From Bacteroidales bacterium (GTDB lineage Bacteria > Bacteroidota > Bacteroidia > Bacteroidales > UBA932), in contig JAFRUH010000020.1 in assembly GCA_017438975.1 (NCBI GenBank), forward strand, positions 1 through 38,378: 38,378 nucleotides of DNA. The letters run 5' to 3'. The notes under the pieces were generated by a model. It was not told the DNA's origin. It made no database searches and saw only the letters and a program-made list of their open reading frames with translations. The position numbers were made by a program, and so were the translations under genes. Shown piece after piece: positions 24,975 to 33,439 of the stretch. Position 1 is the first letter of the stretch. Every line of letters begins with the position of its first letter.

Positions 24975-26192
24975 ATGAAACCTTCCAGCGCATTTATCCT
25001 GCTGTCCCTGCTCGCGGTCTCCTGCACCTCCGTTCCGCTCAGCGAGGATGTCCTGATCCGGGCCGCCCTGCCTCCATCAACCCGTTCCAACGATCCGGAC
25101 GAGGCTCTTATCACAGACCTCAACGTATTCATTTTCAACGAGTCCGGGAAACTTGAGGAAAAGCGTTTCATCTCCGGAAGGGAACTCGAGAAAGAAGACG
25201 GGAACGCCCTGTTCCGGACCAGGCTTTTCCAGGACGGCAGGTATTCGGTATACCTATGCGCCAACCTGGGCTACGAACTGCCGGTCCGGACCCTGGACGG
25301 ACTGCTTTCTTTCCGTTACCATTTTACCTATCCGGACGAGTACGGGAAGGGAATGCCGATGACAGGCTTCCGGCAAAACGCCTGTCCGGCAGATGAAGGC
25401 GGCGAAATGACGGTCCCGCTGGAGAGGCTGATGGCAAAAGTGAGCCTTCGCCTCGACAGGACCGCCCTCCGGGACGATGTAAGGATCATAGTCCGCAGGG
25501 TCCGGATCGGAGCCTGCCCCTCATCCGCCCTCCTCTTCGGAGAAAGCCGGGTGGAGAGTGAAAGGCATCTCTTCCTCAACGGATTTTCAAAGGAGGACAG
25601 GCAGGTCCTGGCCCTCAACCGGGAGCTCACGGGCGTCAGCGGGGTGACGGACCTTTACCTGCTCGAAAACCTCCAGGGAAGGGAACAATCCCGTCTCTGC
25701 TCCTACATCGAACTGGAAATGGAGTATTACTCCGACGGATTCCACACCAAGCCGGGGCAGTACCTGGTCTACCGTTTCTACCCGGGAGAGGGAGAGGGCC
25801 TCTACGACATCAGGAGAAACAGCCATTACCGGTATACCGTCCGCCCTGCCGGGGACGGACTGGACGGGGACGGCTGGCGGGTGGACCGCAGCGGCCTCGA
25901 AAAGGAAAACAGTGTCTATTTCGACCTCCATCCCGCGGCATACAACGAGGTTACGGAGAAAAAGACCTTCCATCTCTGGTGCGACGTCCGGCCCGGGAGC
26001 ACCCCTTTCGAGTTCGAGGCACTGGCCTGGGATGATTCGGAGTCCGTATCGGATGTGTATGATTATCAAATCGACGAGACCGGGAAAGGACTCTATCTGA
26101 CGCCGAAGAAAGCGGGAACCGCCTTGATCTACTTCAAGGCCGGTCCGCCCGTATCGAAAGATACGCTCGCGCTCGTCGTATTCAATCTGTAG
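24975..26192 (+). CDS. Fimbrial-type lipoprotein, DUF4906-like
   Basis: The 405-aa lipoprotein starts at ATG 24975 (MKPSSAFILLSLLAVSC, lipobox LAVSC). The first domain opens with ITDLNVFIFNESGKLEEKRF, a hallmark of Bacteroidales fimbrillin, Mfa2 and DUF4906 proteins, and continues through YLCANLGYELP and MAKVSLRLDRTAL. The region YLLENLQGREQ also recurs in the DUF4906 group. A separate C-terminal module (about 325-405: FHLWCDVRPGST, GLYLTPKKAGTALIYFKAG) looks like a bacterial Ig-like domain ending in a beta-strand. It is likely exposed on or anchored to the outer membrane. It forms a two-gene unit with the lipoprotein upstream; no major fimbrillin or peptidase is beside them. The 3' end converges on the Stealth gene with 16 bases between. 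Confidence 0.72.
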   Translation: MKPSSAFILLSLLAVSCTSVPLSEDVLIRAALPPSTRSNDPDEALITDLNVFIFNESGKLEEKRFISGRELEKEDGNALFRTRLFQDGRYSVYLCANLGYELPVRTLDGLLSFRYHFTYPDEYGKGMPMTGFRQNACPADEGGEMTVPLERLMAKVSLRLDRTALRDDVRIIVRRVRIGACPSSALLFGESRVESERHLFLNGFSKEDRQVLALNRELTGVSGVTDLYLLENLQGREQSRLCSYIELEMEYYSDGFHTKPGQYLVYRFYPGEGEGLYDIRRNSHYRYTVRPAGDGLDGDGWRVDRSGLEKENSVYFDLHPAAYNEVTEKKTFHLWCDVRPGSTPFEFEALAWDDSESVSDVYDYQIDETGKGLYLTPKKAGTALIYFKAGPPVSKDTLALVVFNL

Positions 26193-26208
26193 GGTTCCCC
26201 GGATAAAA

Positions 26209-27084
26209 CTACCGTTCGAAACGGGACCTCACGGGAAGGGCCTTCCCGAAAGCCTCCAACATGCGTGTCCGGTACTCCCGGAACTTTTCTTCGTCCATAT
26301 GGACATCGTTGATGCATACCAGGTCGCAGGTCGGACGGGACAGGAAAGAACAGATCTGGTCGATGGAAGCCGTCGCCAGGGAAAGGTGGCGGTTCGAGAT
26401 ACGCCGGTTCACCGCCCTGCCGGAATAGTAGAGGTAGTCGAGGAAGAGGTACTGGTTCAGGTTCCGGGCCTCCCTCGTTCGGGTTATGGAAGCCATGATT
26501 TCCGCTTCGACGGCACCGTACACTTCCTCGGACGCGCTCCGGATCATCGGGGAACAGGTATGCTGGGGACGCATGAAGGTCAGGCCGGGCCGGCGACCGA
26601 GCGCCTTCCTCGCCAGGACATCCGAATTGCGGCTCTGGCGCTTGTAGAGATTGCCGAAAAAGAAACTTCTGGCAAAGCCCATGGCACATTTCCCGTCCTT
26701 GAAGAAGGACTCTTCCATACAGTCCCGAACCGGGAACATATCGTCGTTGAAATACAGGAAACGCTCGTCGAGGCCGGGAATCCGGTGCAGGAACATCTCG
26801 ATGGCCGTACTGTTGAAAACCGGCAGGAATCGTTCCGGAATGATATCCCTGTGATAGACGATCTTCAATTTTTCCGAAGCCCATTCAGGGACTTGGCTTT
26901 CGCGGGACACGACCAGATAGACGTTCCGGACAAAGGGGAGATGGGTCTCGATCCCCCGGAGAAGGAACCGGAGCGTTCCCCAGTCCCGGAATCGCTTGGC
27001 CATGACGGGGCCGCCCATGCTCGTCCTGTAATCTTCCTGCCAGAGCGGGTCCAGCCCGTCAACATATGTGATCACTGCATCCAT
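26209..27084 (-). CDS. Stealth-family sugar-phosphate transferase
   Basis: The 291-aa protein shows the conserved regions of Stealth proteins, which transfer sugar-1-phosphate units during capsule or exopolysaccharide synthesis. CR1 is the first residues (MDAVITYVDGLDPLW). CR2 spans about 32-120, with RDWGTLRFLLRGIE, NVYLVVSRESQVPEW and the acidic FLYFNDDMFP. CR3 lies at about 130-190, including MRPQHTCSPMI. No signal or TM segment, so it acts at the cytosolic side. It starts 9 bases after uvrA on the same strand and is therefore probably expressed with a DNA-repair gene rather than a capsule cluster. The acceptor is unknown. Confidence 0.88.
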   Translation of the reverse strand: MDAVITYVDGLDPLWQEDYRTSMGGPVMAKRFRDWGTLRFLLRGIETHLPFVRNVYLVVSRESQVPEWASEKLKIVYHRDIIPERFLPVFNSTAIEMFLHRIPGLDERFLYFNDDMFPVRDCMEESFFKDGKCAMGFARSFFFGNLYKRQSRNSDVLARKALGRRPGLTFMRPQHTCSPMIRSASEEVYGAVEAEIMASITRTREARNLNQYLFLDYLYYSGRAVNRRISNRHLSLATASIDQICSFLSRPTCDLVCINDVHMDEEKFREYRTRMLEAFGKALPVRSRFER

Positions 27085-27093
27085 GCGTCCCGC

Positions 27094-29889
27094 TTACTTC
27101 AGATATTGTGCCGTAAAAGTTTCACCCTTCGAGGCCAATTCCTCCGGCGTCCCTTCGAACACCACTTCCCCGCCCCGGTCTCCCGCGTCCGGGCCGAGTT
27201 CGATCACCCAGTCCGCATTCCGGATCACGTCGAGGTTGTGCTCCACGACAATCAGGGAATGACCTTTCGAGAGCAGAGCGTCGAACGCCTTGAGCAGCTT
27301 TTCGACATCGTGGAAATGAAGTCCCGTCGTCGGTTCGTCGAAAATGAACAGGATCCTGTCCCTGCGGGGCCGGTCATCTCCGATCGAAAGGAAATACGCA
27401 AGTTTGATTCGCTGGCTCTCTCCGCCGGAAAGGGAACTGGAAGGCTGTCCGAGCTTGATATAGGATAGGCCGACATCCACGAGAGGCTGGAGTTTCGCGG
27501 CAATCGCACGGGCTTCCTCTTCTTTCTGTTCCGAGAAGAAAGCGATCGCTTCCCGGACGCTCATATTCAGGATATCGTCGATATTCTTTCCCTGATAGCG
27601 GACCTCCAGGATATCAGGCTTGAAACGCTTCCCCCCGCACGCCTCGCAGACCATCGTCACGTCCGCCATGAACTGCATGCCGATCTTCACGAAGCCGTCT
27701 CCCTGGCATTCGGGGCAGCGGCCGCCTTCCTGGTTGAAGGAAAAGAAAGAAGGGGTATAGCCGTTGATTTTCGCATATTGCTGGGCAGAAAGCAGTTTCC
27801 GGATGTCGTCGTAGACCTTCAGGTAGGTCACGGCGTTGGATCGGGAACTCTTTCCGATCGGGTTCTGGTCCACGAATTCGACCCGTGTGATCCGGTCCAC
27901 GTTGCCGCCGAGACCCCGGAACAGTCCGGGGAGTTCGCCGGTCTCGTTGATCCGTCGGTTCAGGGCTGGATACAGGATGTCCCCGACCAGCGAGGACTTG
28001 CCGCTTCCGCTGACCCCGGACACGACCGTCAGGACCCCGAGGGGGAAACGGACGTCGCATCCTTTCAGGTTATGTTCCATGGCGCCCTGGACGGTGATGG
28101 AATAGTTCCAGGTCCTTTTCTCCCGGAGATACCGTTTCCGTTCCCCGGAAAGATAGCGGAGCGTCAGGGATTCGCCCGGATCCTTTCCGTCTCCGATCGT
28201 GCCCCGGAAAACGATCCTGCCGCCTTCGGAGCCCGCTTTCGGGCCCATGTCGATCAGCAGGTCGGCCGCACGGATGATCTCTTCATCGTGTTCCACCACG
28301 ACGACCGTGTTCCCGATATCCCGAAGCCTCCGGAGAACCGCGATCAGCCGGTCCGTATCCCGGGGATGGAGTCCGATGGAGGGCTCGTCCAGGATATACA
28401 TGGAACCGACGAGGGAACTGCCCAGGGCCGTCACCAGGTTGATCCGCTGGCTCTCACCGCCGGAAAGAGTGTTGCAGGGACGGTCGAGGGTCAGGTAGGA
28501 AAGACCGACATCCTTGATATAGCGGAGCCGCGAACATATTTCTTCGATCGCCTTGCCTGCCACTTCCCGTTCATAACCGGTCAGGGGCGCTTCGTCGAAG
28601 AACGCAAGGAGTTCATCGATATTCATCCGGAGCAGGTCGTGGATCGTCTTGCCCCCAACCCGCACATACAGCGCTTCCCTGCGCAGCCTGCTGCCGCCGC
28701 ACGCATGGCAGACAGTCCTGCCGGAATAGCGGCTCAGCATATACTTGTACTGGATCTTGTACCGGTTGGACTCGACCCATTTGAAGAATTCATTGATACC
28801 GATGATCGAGTTCTCGTCACCCTCGACGCTGTGACCGTTCCAGAGGATATCCTTCACCTCGGGACTCAGGGTGCAATAGGGTTCGAATACCGGAATTCCG
28901 TAACGTTCGGCCACCTCGATGAGATGATCCCTGAACCAACCCATCTTCTCTCCCCTCCAGCAGGCGATCGCCCCGTCGTAGATGCTTTTCGTCTTGTCCG
29001 GGATGACGAGGTCCTCGCTGATTCCGATGATTTTCCCGAGGCCACCGCAGACCGGACAGGCTCCGAGCGGACTGTTGAAACTGAACAGATACTCATCCGG
29101 TTCGCGGAAGACCATCCCGTCGGCCTCCATCCGGGTGCTGAAGGATTCCACCCTCCCGTCCTTCCAGACGGACAGTCTCCCGTCCCCGCGGGAGAATGCG
29201 GTCTCGACCGAGCTGTGGAGACGGGTAACCAGGTCTGCATCGGGATTCTCCCCGACTTTCGCACGGTCGACCATCAGGCAGAGCCGCTCCGGATAGTTTC
29301 CGTCCATCTGAAGGATGTCTTCTATCCGGTAGGTCGAGCCGTCGGAAGGGTCGAAAAGGCGGCTGAAACCTTCCTCCTTCAGGGAGAGCATCAGTTCAAC
29401 CTTGTCTTCCCGCTTTTCCCATCCGATATCCGACAGGATATAGACGGTCCCGGGAGAGGACGTAAGGAAGTCCATGACATCCCGGACCGTATCGACTCTG
29501 ACCTCTTTTCCGGAAACAGGGGAATAGGTCCGTCCGATCCGGGCAAAGAGAATCCGCAGATAATCATAGATTTCCGTCGTCGTGGCAACTGTGGAGCGGG
29601 GATTCCGCGTATTGACTTTCTGCTCGATCGCGATGGCAGGAGGAATACCGTCGATGGATTCGACGTCCGGCTTGGACATGCGCCCGAGGAACTGCCGGGC
29701 ATAGGAGGAAAGACTTTCCGCAAAGCGCCGCTGCCCTTCTGCGAACAGGGTGTCGAACGCCAGGGAGGACTTGCCGCTCCCGGATATGCCGGTAATAACC
29801 ACGAAACGGTTCCGTGGGATTTCTACGGTAATATCCTTGAGGTTGTTGACTTTGGCACCCCGGATGACGATATTTCCTTCTTGAGGCAT
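27094..29889 (-). CDS. uvrA: Excinuclease ABC subunit A
   Basis: The 931-aa damage-recognition ATPase of nucleotide excision repair has two ABC modules. The first has Walker A GISGSGKSS (residues 34-42), zinc-binding CPVCGGLG and CHACGGSRL pairs, signature LSGGESQRINL and Walker B YILDEPSIGLHPRD. The second has GVSGSGKSSLV, a CPECQGDG ... CEACGGKRF zinc module, LSGGESQRIKL and FIFDEPTTGLHFHD. I start at ATG 29887-29889 (MPQEGNIVIRGAKVNNL) because the longer frame from 29967 reads through the promoter region and adds non-family residues. Length is normal. The Stealth gene follows after 9 bases. uvrB/uvrC are not in the window; Bacteroidales often carry more than one uvrA. Confidence 0.96.
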   Translation of the reverse strand: MPQEGNIVIRGAKVNNLKDITVEIPRNRFVVITGISGSGKSSLAFDTLFAEGQRRFAESLSSYARQFLGRMSKPDVESIDGIPPAIAIEQKVNTRNPRSTVATTTEIYDYLRILFARIGRTYSPVSGKEVRVDTVRDVMDFLTSSPGTVYILSDIGWEKREDKVELMLSLKEEGFSRLFDPSDGSTYRIEDILQMDGNYPERLCLMVDRAKVGENPDADLVTRLHSSVETAFSRGDGRLSVWKDGRVESFSTRMEADGMVFREPDEYLFSFNSPLGACPVCGGLGKIIGISEDLVIPDKTKSIYDGAIACWRGEKMGWFRDHLIEVAERYGIPVFEPYCTLSPEVKDILWNGHSVEGDENSIIGINEFFKWVESNRYKIQYKYMLSRYSGRTVCHACGGSRLRREALYVRVGGKTIHDLLRMNIDELLAFFDEAPLTGYEREVAGKAIEEICSRLRYIKDVGLSYLTLDRPCNTLSGGESQRINLVTALGSSLVGSMYILDEPSIGLHPRDTDRLIAVLRRLRDIGNTVVVVEHDEEIIRAADLLIDMGPKAGSEGGRIVFRGTIGDGKDPGESLTLRYLSGERKRYLREKRTWNYSITVQGAMEHNLKGCDVRFPLGVLTVVSGVSGSGKSSLVGDILYPALNRRINETGELPGLFRGLGGNVDRITRVEFVDQNPIGKSSRSNAVTYLKVYDDIRKLLSAQQYAKINGYTPSFFSFNQEGGRCPECQGDGFVKIGMQFMADVTMVCEACGGKRFKPDILEVRYQGKNIDDILNMSVREAIAFFSEQKEEEARAIAAKLQPLVDVGLSYIKLGQPSSSLSGGESQRIKLAYFLSIGDDRPRRDRILFIFDEPTTGLHFHDVEKLLKAFDALLSKGHSLIVVEHNLDVIRNADWVIELGPDAGDRGGEVVFEGTPEELASKGETFTAQYLK

Positions 29890-29913
29890 GCAGCGAACGT
29901 TGGGAAAAGTCTG

Positions 29914-29921
29914 CAAATTTA
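29914..29921 (-). promoter_or_regulatory. -7 box for uvrA
   Basis: TAAATTTG on the minus strand (29921-29914) is an exact match, 24 bases before ATG 29889. A clear -33 TTTG is not visible at 18-20 bases. It lies back to back with the GH88 gene's box. Confidence 0.5.
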
Positions 29922-29933
29922 CACATTTTTCAT

Positions 29934-29941
29934 TATATTTG
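29934..29941 (+). promoter_or_regulatory. -7 box for the GH88 gene
   Basis: TATATTTG (29934-29941) is an exact match. Its expected -33 position falls on the uvrA -7 box, so the two divergent promoters should compete for polymerase. Transcript start would be near 29948. Confidence 0.5.
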
Positions 29942-29965
29942 AGGCATGTCCCAAAAATGGATGCC

Positions 29966-31138
29966 ATGAAAAAATACTTCCTACTTCTGGTCGCGGGCGC
30001 TGCGGCTCTGCTGTCCTGTCAGGAATCCGACAAAGCCCTGGCCGACAGGGTCTTTGACATTGCCGCCAGGCAGTATGCCGCGATGGACGCCAACCTTTCG
30101 GAAACGACTCTTCCCCGAACGATCGAAAGCGATACCCTGAAACTCTCCAATCCCAGCTGGTGGTGCGCGGGTTTCTACCCCGGCAGTCTCTGGTACATCT
30201 ATCTCCGCACCGGGGATGAGAACATCCGGGAACTTGCCGAGAAGAATACCCGGAAAGTGTATCCCGAGACCCAGAAGGCCCGGAGCCACGATATCGGCTT
30301 CGTCACGAACTGCAGCTACGGGAACGCCCTCCGGATCACGGGAGATACCGCATGGCGCCAGCCCGTCATCGACGCCGCCCACGCCTTCGCCCTCCGATTC
30401 AATCCGAATGTCGGCTGTACCCGGAGCTGGAACTTCTCCCCCAAGCGCAAGCAATGGCTCTTCCCGGTCATCATCGACAACATGATGAACCTCGAACTGC
30501 TGATGGAAGCCCACAAGCTCTGCGGTGTCGATTCCCTCCGGGACATCGCCCTTACCCACGCCAGGACGACGATGAAGAATCATTTCCGGGAAGACGGGTC
30601 GACCTGGCATGTCGTCGACTATGACCCCGATGACGGCAGTATCCGGATGAAATGCACCCACCAAGGCTATTCCGACGATTCCGCCTGGTCCCGCGGCCAG
30701 GCATGGGGGCTATACGGTTATACGATGATGTTCCGCGAAAGCGGGGACAAAGCATTCCTGGAGCAGGCCGAGCGAATCGCCGGTTATTTGATCGGACGCC
30801 TTCCTTCCGACGGTATCCCCTTCTGGGATTTCGACGCTCCGGACATTCCCGACACCTACCGGGACGCTTCCGCAGGGGCCATCATCGCCTCCGCCCTCAT
30901 CGAACTATCCCGCCTGACACCCGACAGGAAAGCGGCGAAAAAATACCTTTCCACCGCCCGGAAACAGATCCGCACCCTTTCCGGACCGGAGTATCTGGCC
31001 TCACCGGGAGAGAACTGCAATTTCATTCTCAAGCACAGTGTCGGCACCCTGCCCGGAAAGAGCGAAGTGGACGTTCCGCTGACCTATGCGGATTATTATT
31101 TCCTGGAAGCGTTGCTCAGGCTGGAAGGAAAACTTTAA
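29966..31138 (+). CDS. GH88-family unsaturated glucuronyl hydrolase-like lipoprotein
   Basis: The 390-aa protein starts with a lipoprotein signal (MKKYFLLLVAGAAALLSC, lipobox LLSC). An in-frame ATG at 29957 is a possible earlier start; the 29888 start of the longest frame lies upstream of the promoter and is unlikely. The (alpha/alpha)6-barrel family signatures are present: SWWCAGFYPGSLWYIY near residue 65, first conserved Asp109 in ARSHDIGFV, second Asp171 in VIIDNMMNLELL, and DDSAWSRGQAWGLYG near 237-251. GH88 enzymes remove the unsaturated uronic acid left by polysaccharide lyases from glycosaminoglycan or pectin oligomers. No lyase or SusC/D gene is beside it, so the glycan is unknown. 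It is divergent from uvrA with about 75 bases between. Confidence 0.92.
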   Translation: MKKYFLLLVAGAAALLSCQESDKALADRVFDIAARQYAAMDANLSETTLPRTIESDTLKLSNPSWWCAGFYPGSLWYIYLRTGDENIRELAEKNTRKVYPETQKARSHDIGFVTNCSYGNALRITGDTAWRQPVIDAAHAFALRFNPNVGCTRSWNFSPKRKQWLFPVIIDNMMNLELLMEAHKLCGVDSLRDIALTHARTTMKNHFREDGSTWHVVDYDPDDGSIRMKCTHQGYSDDSAWSRGQAWGLYGYTMMFRESGDKAFLEQAERIAGYLIGRLPSDGIPFWDFDAPDIPDTYRDASAGAIIASALIELSRLTPDRKAAKKYLSTARKQIRTLSGPEYLASPGENCNFILKHSVGTLPGKSEVDVPLTYADYYFLEALLRLEGKL

Positions 31139-31156
31139 CGATTTTTTCCTTCTGTT

Positions 31157-31187
31157 CTTGCAGATTCAAAAAAAAGCAGTATCTTTG
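31157..31187 (+). promoter_or_regulatory. Promoter of tRNA-Asp
   Basis: CTTG (31157-31160), a 19-base spacer and TATCTTTG (31180-31187) fit the Bacteroidetes consensus. Transcription would begin near 31194, about 30 bases before the tRNA. Confidence 0.65.
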
Positions 31188-31223
31188 TATCCGCTTTCAA
31201 TGAGAGCAACGTTCTTTAAAATT

Positions 31224-31298
31224 GGTGCGGTAGTTCAGTTTGGTTAGAATACCGGCCTGTCACGCCGGGGGTCGCGAGTTCGAGCCTCGTCCGCACCG
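31224..31298 (+). tRNA. tRNA-Asp (anticodon GUC)
   Basis: A 75-base cloverleaf: acceptor stem GGTGCGG/CCGCACC (31224-31230 with 31291-31297) and discriminator G. The anticodon stem CCGGC/GCCGG has loop CTGTCAC, with anticodon GTC at 31259-31261. The T arm is GCGAG-TTCGAGC-CTCGT. The CCA end is not encoded. A strong hairpin terminator starts 4 bases downstream. Confidence 0.97.
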
Positions 31299-31301
31299 CT
31301 T

Positions 31302-31335
31302 AAATGCCCCACAGAACAATCTGTGGGGCATTTTT
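31302..31335. terminator. Terminator of tRNA-Asp, possibly bidirectional
   Basis: A 13-bp perfect stem (31302-31314 with 31321-31333) with loop AACAAT is followed by T residues on the plus strand. On the minus strand the same hairpin ends in ATTTAAG, so it can also stop the convergent two-gene cassette, whose last stop is at 31394. Bases 31336-31393 show nothing else. Confidence 0.9.
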
Positions 31336-31393
31336 GTATCATCGTGTGACCGTTGTTCTTACCTTGATAATCTTGGCCTGTTTCCGGTACGAA

Positions 31394-32587
31394 TCATACC
31401 GACGGCCTGAGATTGATCTCGAACCCATCGCCGGTGCCGACACGGATACTGCCGCCTTGCAACTGATCCTCATATCGGGAGTACGGCAAATCCCGGAACG
31501 CCTTGCGCGCCAGATCTCCGGCTCTTTCAACTTCACGGCCCTGCGGCATCCGCCAGCGCCCGAACTGAACGTCCGTTTCACGTTTGATGGCGTCTGAAAG
31601 GGAGATATCCGGGAGGATCTCATGATAGAAGGCATCGGCCAGGATGTCCAGGAGATTGGAATTACTTTCGACATATGCCTTGGAAAGGGCATACACATTC
31701 GAGGATGATATGAGTTTGAACCTCAGGTATTCATCCGCCATGATATCCTCGAAACGAAGCCCCAGGTTCTTATGGATAATATCCATCATCCGTCTCGCCT
31801 GGAGCTTGGCGACGACCATATTGGACGCGTTGCCTAAAAACTTGTGTCTGGGGCAGTTCCCAGTGGCGATCATCTCCATGATCCCTTCCTTTCCATTCGG
31901 TCCGCGATAAACCATCAGGTGGGCGCCAAGACAGGAGACGAAGTGTTCCTTCTGAAGAAGACGCGGAGAGGTTTTGGCAATATCCTCCGACAAAAGGTCC
32001 TGGTAGTAATGAATATCTGCTTCGCAGACGGAGGCATCCCAAGCTTCGATGTTCTTTCGGGTGGCGTATGTGAGCCCTTTGTAAAGGGGATCCATTCCGG
32101 TAAGCTGGATCTCGAGGATTCCAAGCGTATCTTCCGAAGAGATTTTCCAAAGGAGATTCTCCTTTTCAACTTCCAAAAGGAATTCCGTAATATCAGAGTG
32201 TTTCTCCCCTATTTCGAACAGCCTCCTGTAAACAGAGAGACCGCGCTCCCGGATGGGATAGTCCTTGATCGTTTCATAGGCCGTCCTGAAAGGCTCCAGC
32301 CACTCGGATGGCGTCGCAAGCGGCTTCCGGTTCTTCTCCCCGGAAGCGGCGGCAGTTTCTGCCTGGGCGGCAAGCGCGATCTTGGCAGAGAGGTCCATGA
32401 ATTTCCCCATCATTCCCGATTCCTGAAACTTCGGGAAGAAAGAGGCTGCATCGTTCTGACCTTCCGCAAAAGCCGTCAGTTCCCTTTTGTAATCCTCGAT
32501 CTCTTTCAGGATGGACGCGCCGCTTGCATGCATAGAATCCAGGCTGTCAAAGTAGCCCTGGACCATCATCTGTATAATAGGATCCAT
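31394..32587 (-). CDS. Unrecognised 397-aa protein, second gene of an A/T-richer cassette
   Basis: I do not recognise this family. The 397-aa product has no signal peptide, lipobox or hydrophobic segment, so it should be cytosolic. The first 90 residues look helical and end in an Ala-rich stretch (KIALAAQAETAAASGEK) that could be a linker. The middle (about 95-330) is mixed helical with scattered aromatic residues and few glycines. The C-terminus is a shorter, possibly beta segment (GGSIRVGTGDGFEINLRPSV). Cysteines are few (CEAD, SCLG, GNCPRH). It starts one base after the stop of the upstream gene, so the two are surely one operon. The DNA is visibly A/T-richer than both flanks, and the pair lies against tRNA-Asp, consistent with horizontal acquisition. 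No nuclease, ATPase or toxin motif is evident. Confidence 0.8.
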   Translation of the reverse strand: MDPIIQMMVQGYFDSLDSMHASGASILKEIEDYKRELTAFAEGQNDAASFFPKFQESGMMGKFMDLSAKIALAAQAETAAASGEKNRKPLATPSEWLEPFRTAYETIKDYPIRERGLSVYRRLFEIGEKHSDITEFLLEVEKENLLWKISSEDTLGILEIQLTGMDPLYKGLTYATRKNIEAWDASVCEADIHYYQDLLSEDIAKTSPRLLQKEHFVSCLGAHLMVYRGPNGKEGIMEMIATGNCPRHKFLGNASNMVVAKLQARRMMDIIHKNLGLRFEDIMADEYLRFKLISSSNVYALSKAYVESNSNLLDILADAFYHEILPDISLSDAIKRETDVQFGRWRMPQGREVERAGDLARKAFRDLPYSRYEDQLQGGSIRVGTGDGFEINLRPSV

Positions 32588-32588
32588 A

Positions 32589-33365
32589 TCAATCGATGTC
32601 TATGAGTTTATAGTGGCCTTCGGGCGTATTCGGGGAGAGTCGTACACAAGGAGGTTCAACCTCCTGGCTGTACCATCGACGGCATACATTCTTAAGCGTG
32701 TCCCGCCGATTCCAAAGCTCTTCAATTTCACCTTGATACGGCTTTGTGTCCCAGAAAATCGTGTCAAGCCGACGGGTAGAAACTGCCTTGCAGACAGTAT
32801 CCGTGAACTCTTTGTAATACTCGTCGCTGCAGTCGACCAGGGCCCTGAACGACGGCATGGAAGCAAGCGTAGCGAAATCGGAACTCGGTTTTGAAAGCAT
32901 CTTGAGATCTTCGGTCATTTTGGATATGGCCCGATCCGGTTCTGTCCTTGTGTCGTCAAATTCCAAGAAGTCTTCAAACAGCCGGTGAAAACCCTCAATC
33001 GTCTTGATCCATCCACTCTTCAATGCATCGAGGTCGGACCACAGACTGACGTGGGTGAACGGGTAATAAGGATCGGCTTCCACTTTCTGAAGGATATCGT
33101 CGCAAAGCGCTGCGACATCAGTCCATCCCATCTTCTCGGCAGCCAGTTTGCCGGCAAACAAACGGTCCTTCACCACAGCAGCCGCACCGGCTGTATACAA
33201 TCCGTTCTGCTTGGACTTCTCCTCCGCTTCCTCATTCGAAGAACAAGCGTACAGAAGATCCAGCCATTTCTGGTAATACTCCCCCTGGTATGGGGTTCTT
33301 GGGCAGTTGCAGAATCTGCGGACATAAAGCCCGTAGAGTTCCTTCGTTGTGTCCATTCCGCTCAT
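32589..33365 (-). CDS. Unrecognised 258-aa protein, first gene of the A/T-richer cassette
   Basis: I do not recognise this family. The 258-aa product begins MSGMDTTKELYGLYVRRF and is rich in Trp, Tyr, Asp and Lys, with predicted helices throughout and no export signal. Repeated aromatic-acidic patches (YYQKWLDLLYAC, HVSLWSDLDALKSGW, LFEDFLEFDD) suggest a helical scaffold or binding protein. Cysteines occur near the ends (NCPRTPYQG, NVCRRWYSQE, PPCVRLS) without a metal-site pattern. ATG 33363-33365 is the first start after a 74-base gap from the tyrosine phosphatase gene on the same strand; I see no good Bacteroidetes promoter in the gap, so it may be read through from upstream or use a promoter I cannot recognise. 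The partner gene follows after one base. Confidence 0.78.
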   Translation of the reverse strand: MSGMDTTKELYGLYVRRFCNCPRTPYQGEYYQKWLDLLYACSSNEEAEEKSKQNGLYTAGAAAVVKDRLFAGKLAAEKMGWTDVAALCDDILQKVEADPYYPFTHVSLWSDLDALKSGWIKTIEGFHRLFEDFLEFDDTRTEPDRAISKMTEDLKMLSKPSSDFATLASMPSFRALVDCSDEYYKEFTDTVCKAVSTRRLDTIFWDTKPYQGEIEELWNRRDTLKNVCRRWYSQEVEPPCVRLSPNTPEGHYKLIDID

Positions 33366-33439
33366 TTTCAGATTGATTTCTGCTATGTAATTAAATGTGT
33401 GTTTTTATGGGAATGATCCGGTTCCCGAGGGAGTAACCC

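Noticed and set aside
29890-29967. N-terminal extension of uvrA to 29967
   Set aside because: The added 26 residues overlap the uvrA promoter box and the GH88 gene start, and do not look like UvrA.
27778-30057. A 759-codon plus-strand frame opposite uvrA
   Set aside because: Antisense shadow of uvrA; it also runs through the divergent promoter region.
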